NCBI GenBank assembly: GCA_025451235.1
Contig: JANWKT010000001.1
Span: forward strand, 62,001 to 126,000
Length of the DNA stretch: 64,000 nt
Reading direction: 5' to 3'
From: Flavobacteriales bacterium
GTDB lineage: Bacteria; Bacteroidota; Bacteroidia; CAIKAF01
The notes under the pieces are model-generated. The model did no database searches, was not told where the DNA came from, and saw only the letters and a program-made list of their open reading frames with translations. Every line of letters starts with the position of its first letter. Positions within the stretch are counted from its first letter, which is position 1. A program made the translations under genes and the position numbers. Shown piece after piece: positions 59,875 to 64,000 of this stretch.

Positions 59875-62544
59875 ATGAAAAGGAAGATTGTATTTTATAG
59901 CATCGTTTCGACCATTTGGATGGCATGCATAACCAATATGCATTCACAGGTAGATGTGGTTGATTATACTACCCCTGACAATTATATTATTCGTAAACTA
60001 AGCGTTGAAAGTCCTTCGGAGATGATCAGCAAGCCCACTGTTATGATCCTATCAGGATTATCAGAAGGACAGAAAATAAAAATTCCCGGAGACGATATTT
60101 CACAGGCTATTAAAAGATTGTGGGAAGAAAAAGTTTTTACCAATGTAAGGATCTACCATACCGCCATTGAAAAGAATTTTATTGACCTGGTGATCTATGT
60201 GGAAGAAATGCCCAGGTTAAGCCGGTTCTCATTTAAAGGAGTAAAGGGTGAACCTGATATAAAAAAATCAGAAGCCGACGACCTGGCTGAACATCTTCAG
60301 CTAAGGGGAAGGGGTCTGGATATTGTTACGGAATATTTATTAAAAAATATTGAGTATAAGATCAAGGATTTTTATGCGGATAAAAATTTCTTTGATGCGG
60401 AGGTATACATAGAGAACCTGCCTGATACCAGCAAAGATGCTGCTTATCCGGGTGGTCGTTTATTAAGAATAAGTGTCGACAAAAACGAAAAGGTAAGAGT
60501 AGGCCGTATTACAGTAGAAGGGAACGACAGCGTAAGACTAACTAAAATACGAAAAGCTTTAAAGGAATCCATGTACGAAAGGTCGAGGTTCGATATCTTC
60601 CAGGATGTAGTAGACCTTTTTAAAGGTAAGCGCAAAGGAAAAGAAGTCGACAGCATGATATTGGCAGAAGGTTTTTATGAATCTGCCTTTGAATACTTCC
60701 GAAATGCGATCCGGGTAAATATATTTACCTCCTCCAAGTACAATAAAAATAACGTGGCCCAAAGCAAGGCCGCTGTTATTGATCTCTTCAATGCCAAAGG
60801 ATATCGGGATGCAAGATTTGTAAAAGATTCCATTTACTTAAAAGAAGGAGCCATCTACGCAGATTTTAAAATCGACCAGGGGAATAAATATTATTTCAGA
60901 AATATTAGCTGGGTAGGTAATAAAAGATATAGAGCGGGAACATTGGATACTGTTTTGGGTATAAAAAAGGGGGAAGTTTATAACCTGGAGAAACTCAATA
61001 ACGCCTTACATTTTAGCCAAAGCGGGTTGGATGTTACTTCACTCTACCAGGACAATGGCTATCTGTTCTTCAACGCAGATCCTGTAGAAGTAAAAGTAGT
61101 GGGTGATTCAATTGATTTGGAGATCCGGATCTATGAAGGCAAACAAGCCAGGGTGGGTCGGATCAATATTTATGGAAATACAAAGACCAATGATTATGTG
61201 GTATTAAGAGAATTAAGGATCCATCCAGGTGATCTTTTTAACCGGTCGGCCATTATTCGTTCACAACAAGCATTGTCTCAGCTGGGGATTTTTGATGCCC
61301 AGAACATGGATGTAAAACCAAGACCCAATCCTATCGACGGAACAGTTGACCTGGATTTCTATGTCGCCGAAGCACCTTCGGATCAAATACAACTTTCAGG
61401 AGGATGGGGTGCAGGACAGTTGGTAGGAACACTTGGACTTACTTTTAATAATTTTAGCTTAAGAAATATCTTTAAGAAAAATGCATGGACCCCATTGCCC
61501 TCAGGTGATGGTCAAAAACTTTCTATCAATGTACAATCGAACGGTAAATTTTACCAGAACTATAGTTTTAATTTTACAGAGCCCTGGTTAGGAGGTAAAA
61601 AACCCATTTCTTTCGGATTGTTCTTTAGCCATAGCATTATTGATTATTCTTCCTCCGGGTCATATAAACTGAACTCAACCAACGTGGGTATAACCGTTGG
61701 TAAACAATTAAAATGGCCCGATGATTTCTTCGGTGTTTCATTTACATTGGCGTACCAAAGATTTGATGTAAATCAATATCCGTTGTTTGCAGGTTCGTCA
61801 GAAAGATTTACGGGTGTGTCTAATAATATTGCATTTACTGCGCAGATCCAGCGTAATTCTACCAACGATTGGATATTCCCCAGCAGTGGATCCATGTTCT
61901 CGGCATCTGTGGAGGCCACCTTGCCTTATTCCCTGATGACCGGTCAGAACATGAAATCTGCTACCGTGCAGGAAAAATATAATTGGATGGAATACCATAA
62001 ATGGAAAGTAAAAGGGCAATGGTTTATTCCACTTACCAAAAACGAAAAATTTGTTTTAATGGCCAGGGGAGAAATGGGATTCCTGGGATATTATAATCCT
62101 GATATTGGTGTAACACCCTTTAAAAGGTTCTTCTTAGGTGGAGATGGGCTTACCGGATTCAATATTGATGGTAGAGAGATCATTGCTTGCCGTGGATACC
62201 AAAATTCATCATTAACACCTGGATTTAATGGAAATGCGGCCAGTGCAGTTGGAGGGGGAGTGTATACCAAATATACATTGGAGTTCAGGTACCTGATCTC
62301 ACCGAATCCACAAAGTAAGATCTTTGCTTTGGCTTTCATGGAAGCCGGAAACTCCTGGGCAGATGTAAGGGATTTTCAGCCTTTCAAACTCAACCGGAGC
62401 GTTGGAGTGGGGGTAAGAATATTCCTGCCGATGTTTGGATTATTGGGAGTTGATTACGGATGGGGATTTGATCCTATACCCGGAGTGGATGAAAGTAAAA
62501 GACAAAAAGGAGTGTTCCACTTTATGATTGGACAACAGTTTTAA
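59875..62544 (+). CDS. bamA: Outer-membrane protein assembly factor BamA
   Basis: 889 residues from ATG 59875, one base after the uppS stop; the frame continues upstream inside uppS but this ATG gives the signal peptide (MKRKIVFYSIVSTIWMACIT). POTRA domains cover about 35-500 (FKGVKGEPDIKKSEADDLAE, GRITVEGNDSVRLTKIRKA, INIYGNTKTNDYVVLRELRI). The C-terminal 16-strand barrel ends KRQKGVFHFMIGQQF with aromatic final residue. The VNGY-type lid contains LGGDGLTGFNIDGREIIACRGY. Inserts outer-membrane proteins, including the type IX components encoded nearby. Confidence 0.95.
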   Translation: MKRKIVFYSIVSTIWMACITNMHSQVDVVDYTTPDNYIIRKLSVESPSEMISKPTVMILSGLSEGQKIKIPGDDISQAIKRLWEEKVFTNVRIYHTAIEKNFIDLVIYVEEMPRLSRFSFKGVKGEPDIKKSEADDLAEHLQLRGRGLDIVTEYLLKNIEYKIKDFYADKNFFDAEVYIENLPDTSKDAAYPGGRLLRISVDKNEKVRVGRITVEGNDSVRLTKIRKALKESMYERSRFDIFQDVVDLFKGKRKGKEVDSMILAEGFYESAFEYFRNAIRVNIFTSSKYNKNNVAQSKAAVIDLFNAKGYRDARFVKDSIYLKEGAIYADFKIDQGNKYYFRNISWVGNKRYRAGTLDTVLGIKKGEVYNLEKLNNALHFSQSGLDVTSLYQDNGYLFFNADPVEVKVVGDSIDLEIRIYEGKQARVGRINIYGNTKTNDYVVLRELRIHPGDLFNRSAIIRSQQALSQLGIFDAQNMDVKPRPNPIDGTVDLDFYVAEAPSDQIQLSGGWGAGQLVGTLGLTFNNFSLRNIFKKNAWTPLPSGDGQKLSINVQSNGKFYQNYSFNFTEPWLGGKKPISFGLFFSHSIIDYSSSGSYKLNSTNVGITVGKQLKWPDDFFGVSFTLAYQRFDVNQYPLFAGSSERFTGVSNNIAFTAQIQRNSTNDWIFPSSGSMFSASVEATLPYSLMTGQNMKSATVQEKYNWMEYHKWKVKGQWFIPLTKNEKFVLMARGEMGFLGYYNPDIGVTPFKRFFLGGDGLTGFNIDGREIIACRGYQNSSLTPGFNGNAASAVGGGVYTKYTLEFRYLISPNPQSKIFALAFMEAGNSWADVRDFQPFKLNRSVGVGVRIFLPMFGLLGVDYGWGFDPIPGVDESKRQKGVFHFMIGQQF

Positions 62545-62571
62545 TAATTTTATAGATTTAAAAAAAGTAAC

Positions 62572-63174
62572 ATGAAAAATTTCCTCTTATTGATTGGTTT
62601 TGTTGTTTCGACCCTGGGGATTTCAGCGCAGAAATTTGCCTATGTTGATACCGAATATATATTGAGTAATATCCCGGAATATACTGCTGCGAAAAAGGAA
62701 TTGAACAGCATCTCTGTAAAATGGCAGAAAGAAATTGAGACCAAGATCGCAGAAGTGGATAAAATGTACAATGATCTTCAGGTAGAAAAAATTCTTCTTA
62801 CCGAAGACCTTCGCATAAAAAGAGAAGAAGAGATCATTAAAAAAGAAAGAGAAGTAAAGGAGCTTCAAATGAAAAGATTTGGTGTGGATGGAGACTTGTT
62901 CAAAAAACAACAGGAGTTGATTAAACCTATCCAGGACAAAGTATACAATGCCATTATGGAGATCAGCGAAAGCAAAGGATTTGGAATGGTATTCGATAAA
63001 TCAGGGACCACCACCGTTATTTATACCCAGGCCAAATACAATATCAGCGATGATGTGATCAGGCAATTGGGCTATGTACCAGGAGCCAATGAGACCGAAG
63101 AAGATGTAAAGGATGAAGAAGAAGGGGACCTGGAAAACAACGATAAGAACGATACTGAAAAAAAAGAAAAATAA
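62572..63174 (+). CDS. OmpH/Skp-family periplasmic chaperone
   Basis: 200 residues. Signal peptide (MKNFLLLIGFVVSTLGISAQ). FAYVDTEYILSNIPEYTAAKKE starts the typical Skp core. A long coiled coil (about 45-115) makes the tentacles. GFGMVFDKSG is the family's end of the core. The acidic tail is rich in Glu, Asp and Lys. It follows bamA by 27 bases and serves outer-membrane protein transport. Confidence 0.93.
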   Translation: MKNFLLLIGFVVSTLGISAQKFAYVDTEYILSNIPEYTAAKKELNSISVKWQKEIETKIAEVDKMYNDLQVEKILLTEDLRIKREEEIIKKEREVKELQMKRFGVDGDLFKKQQELIKPIQDKVYNAIMEISESKGFGMVFDKSGTTTVIYTQAKYNISDDVIRQLGYVPGANETEEDVKDEEEGDLENNDKNDTEKKEK

Positions 63175-63177
63175 TTC

Positions 63178-64000
63178 ATGCCCGCATCCCTCTCTTCGGC
63201 ACCCATAGGCATATTTGATTCAGGGGTTGGAGGTCTTACCGTTTTAAAAAGCATTCGAAAAGAGCTGGGTCAATACGATTATATTTACCTAGGAGATAAT
63301 GCACGAGCACCTTATGGACCCCGATCGTTTGAAGTTATTTATCAGTATACCCTAGAAGCAGTAGAAAAACTTTTCTCCATGGGTTGTCACCTGGTGATCC
63401 TGGCTTGCAATACTGCCTCAGCAAAGGCATTAAGAACCATTCAGCAAAATGACCTGCCTAAGATAGCACCTGATAAAAGAGTATTAGGGGTGATCCGGCC
63501 CACCACAGAGAATATTCATTTATATACCCAATCGAAACATGTGGGTATTCTTGCTACCTACGGAACGGTAAAATCGGATTCATACGTCATCGAGATCAAT
63601 AAATTTTCACCCGACATTGTGGTGAGCCAGGAGGCCTGCCCCATTTGGGTTCCATTGGTTGAAAATAATGAATACCATACCGAAGGAGGGAAATATTTTA
63701 TTCAAAAACATGTAGAGGCTTTATTCAATAAAGATCCCAAGATCGATACCCTGATCCTGGGATGCACCCACTACCCTATTTTGGTGAATGAATTAAAAAA
63801 ATTTGTGCCTGACCATGTTACCATTCTATCGCAAGGTGAAATTGTGGCTGGTCAGCTCAAAGATTATCTCAAAAGACATCCTGAAATGGACGCGAAATGC
63901 TCCAAAGGAGGGACCATTCAATATTTGACTACCGAAGACCCTGCCAGCTTTCAGGAAAAGGCCGGTATTTTTATGGATGAAAAGATTGAGGTGAAGCATG
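63178..64000 (+). CDS. murI: Glutamate racemase (partial, cut by the window edge)
   Basis: At least 274 residues, with the C-terminal end beyond the window. It makes D-glutamate for peptidoglycan. Catalytic Asp and Cys: IGIFDSGVGGLTVLKSI (DSGVGG), the first Cys in ILACNTASA, and the second in LILGCTHYPIL. ATG start 3 bases after the ompH stop. Part of the uppS-bamA-ompH-murI transcript. Confidence 0.95.
   Translation, partial: MPASLSSAPIGIFDSGVGGLTVLKSIRKELGQYDYIYLGDNARAPYGPRSFEVIYQYTLEAVEKLFSMGCHLVILACNTASAKALRTIQQNDLPKIAPDKRVLGVIRPTTENIHLYTQSKHVGILATYGTVKSDSYVIEINKFSPDIVVSQEACPIWVPLVENNEYHTEGGKYFIQKHVEALFNKDPKIDTLILGCTHYPILVNELKKFVPDHVTILSQGEIVAGQLKDYLKRHPEMDAKCSKGGTIQYLTTEDPASFQEKAGIFMDEKIEVKH

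Overview
The window is a chromosomal segment of a Bacteroidota bacterium of moderate AT content. Evidence for the phylum: the 5' half of sprA (type IX secretion/gliding translocon), at least six secreted proteins with type IX C-terminal sorting domains, a single-cytochrome type B succinate dehydrogenase, many TAnnTTTG -7 boxes, and the order nadK, two DUF6089 barrels, uppS, bamA, ompH, murI. I cannot resolve the family. No tRNA, rRNA, CRISPR array, insertion sequence or prophage was seen.

Region by region. 1-4711: ruvA followed by sprA, cut by the left edge. 4872-5820: an alkylglycerol-monooxygenase-like membrane di-iron hydroxylase. 6080-13411: the most notable locus, encoding a short-chain prenyl diphosphate synthase, a zinc-ribbon protein, an oxidosqualene cyclase (minus strand), a eukaryote-type squalene synthase, a squalene monooxygenase and CrcB. 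Together these should turn C5 units into farnesyl-PP, squalene, 2,3-oxidosqualene and a cyclised sterol or triterpenol, a rare capability in bacteria. The cyclase carries the DCTAE motif of oxidosqualene cyclases, with Ile two residues before the catalytic Asp as in cycloartenol synthases. No later sterol-tailoring enzyme is identified.

13420-34294: small secreted proteins, an orphan LuxR-type regulator, the succinate dehydrogenase operon, an Xaa-Pro aminopeptidase, a large PKD adhesin-like type IX cargo, trpS, a CPA2 antiporter, further cargo, an AlkD-like repair protein and an ECF sigma factor whose first codons overlap a hairpin repeat. 34407-44265: ilvE, a pentameric ligand-gated ion channel homologue, an RRM protein, trhO, a GH5-like glycosidase, and a propeller-type histidine kinase with its LytTR response regulator. 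44283-55929: a secreted PHB-depolymerase-like esterase, an SDR threonine dehydrogenase, a type II thioesterase overlapping an Sfp-type phosphopantetheinyl transferase (with a decayed second copy nearby), an M28 peptidase, AMP nucleosidase, Nfu, a 2-oxoglutarate oxygenase, SlyD, and a His/Cys-rich membrane peptide. 56260-64000: the nadK to murI envelope-biogenesis block, with murI cut by the right edge.

Intergenic regions hold several families of imperfect inverted repeats. These are a two-copy element of about 100 bp, an 18-bp perfect inverted repeat near the thioesterase, GTTCAA-rich arms before trpS, GC-rich hairpins, and a CCGAT-N4-ATCGG motif. They look like REP- or MITE-type elements and are not explained by the genes.
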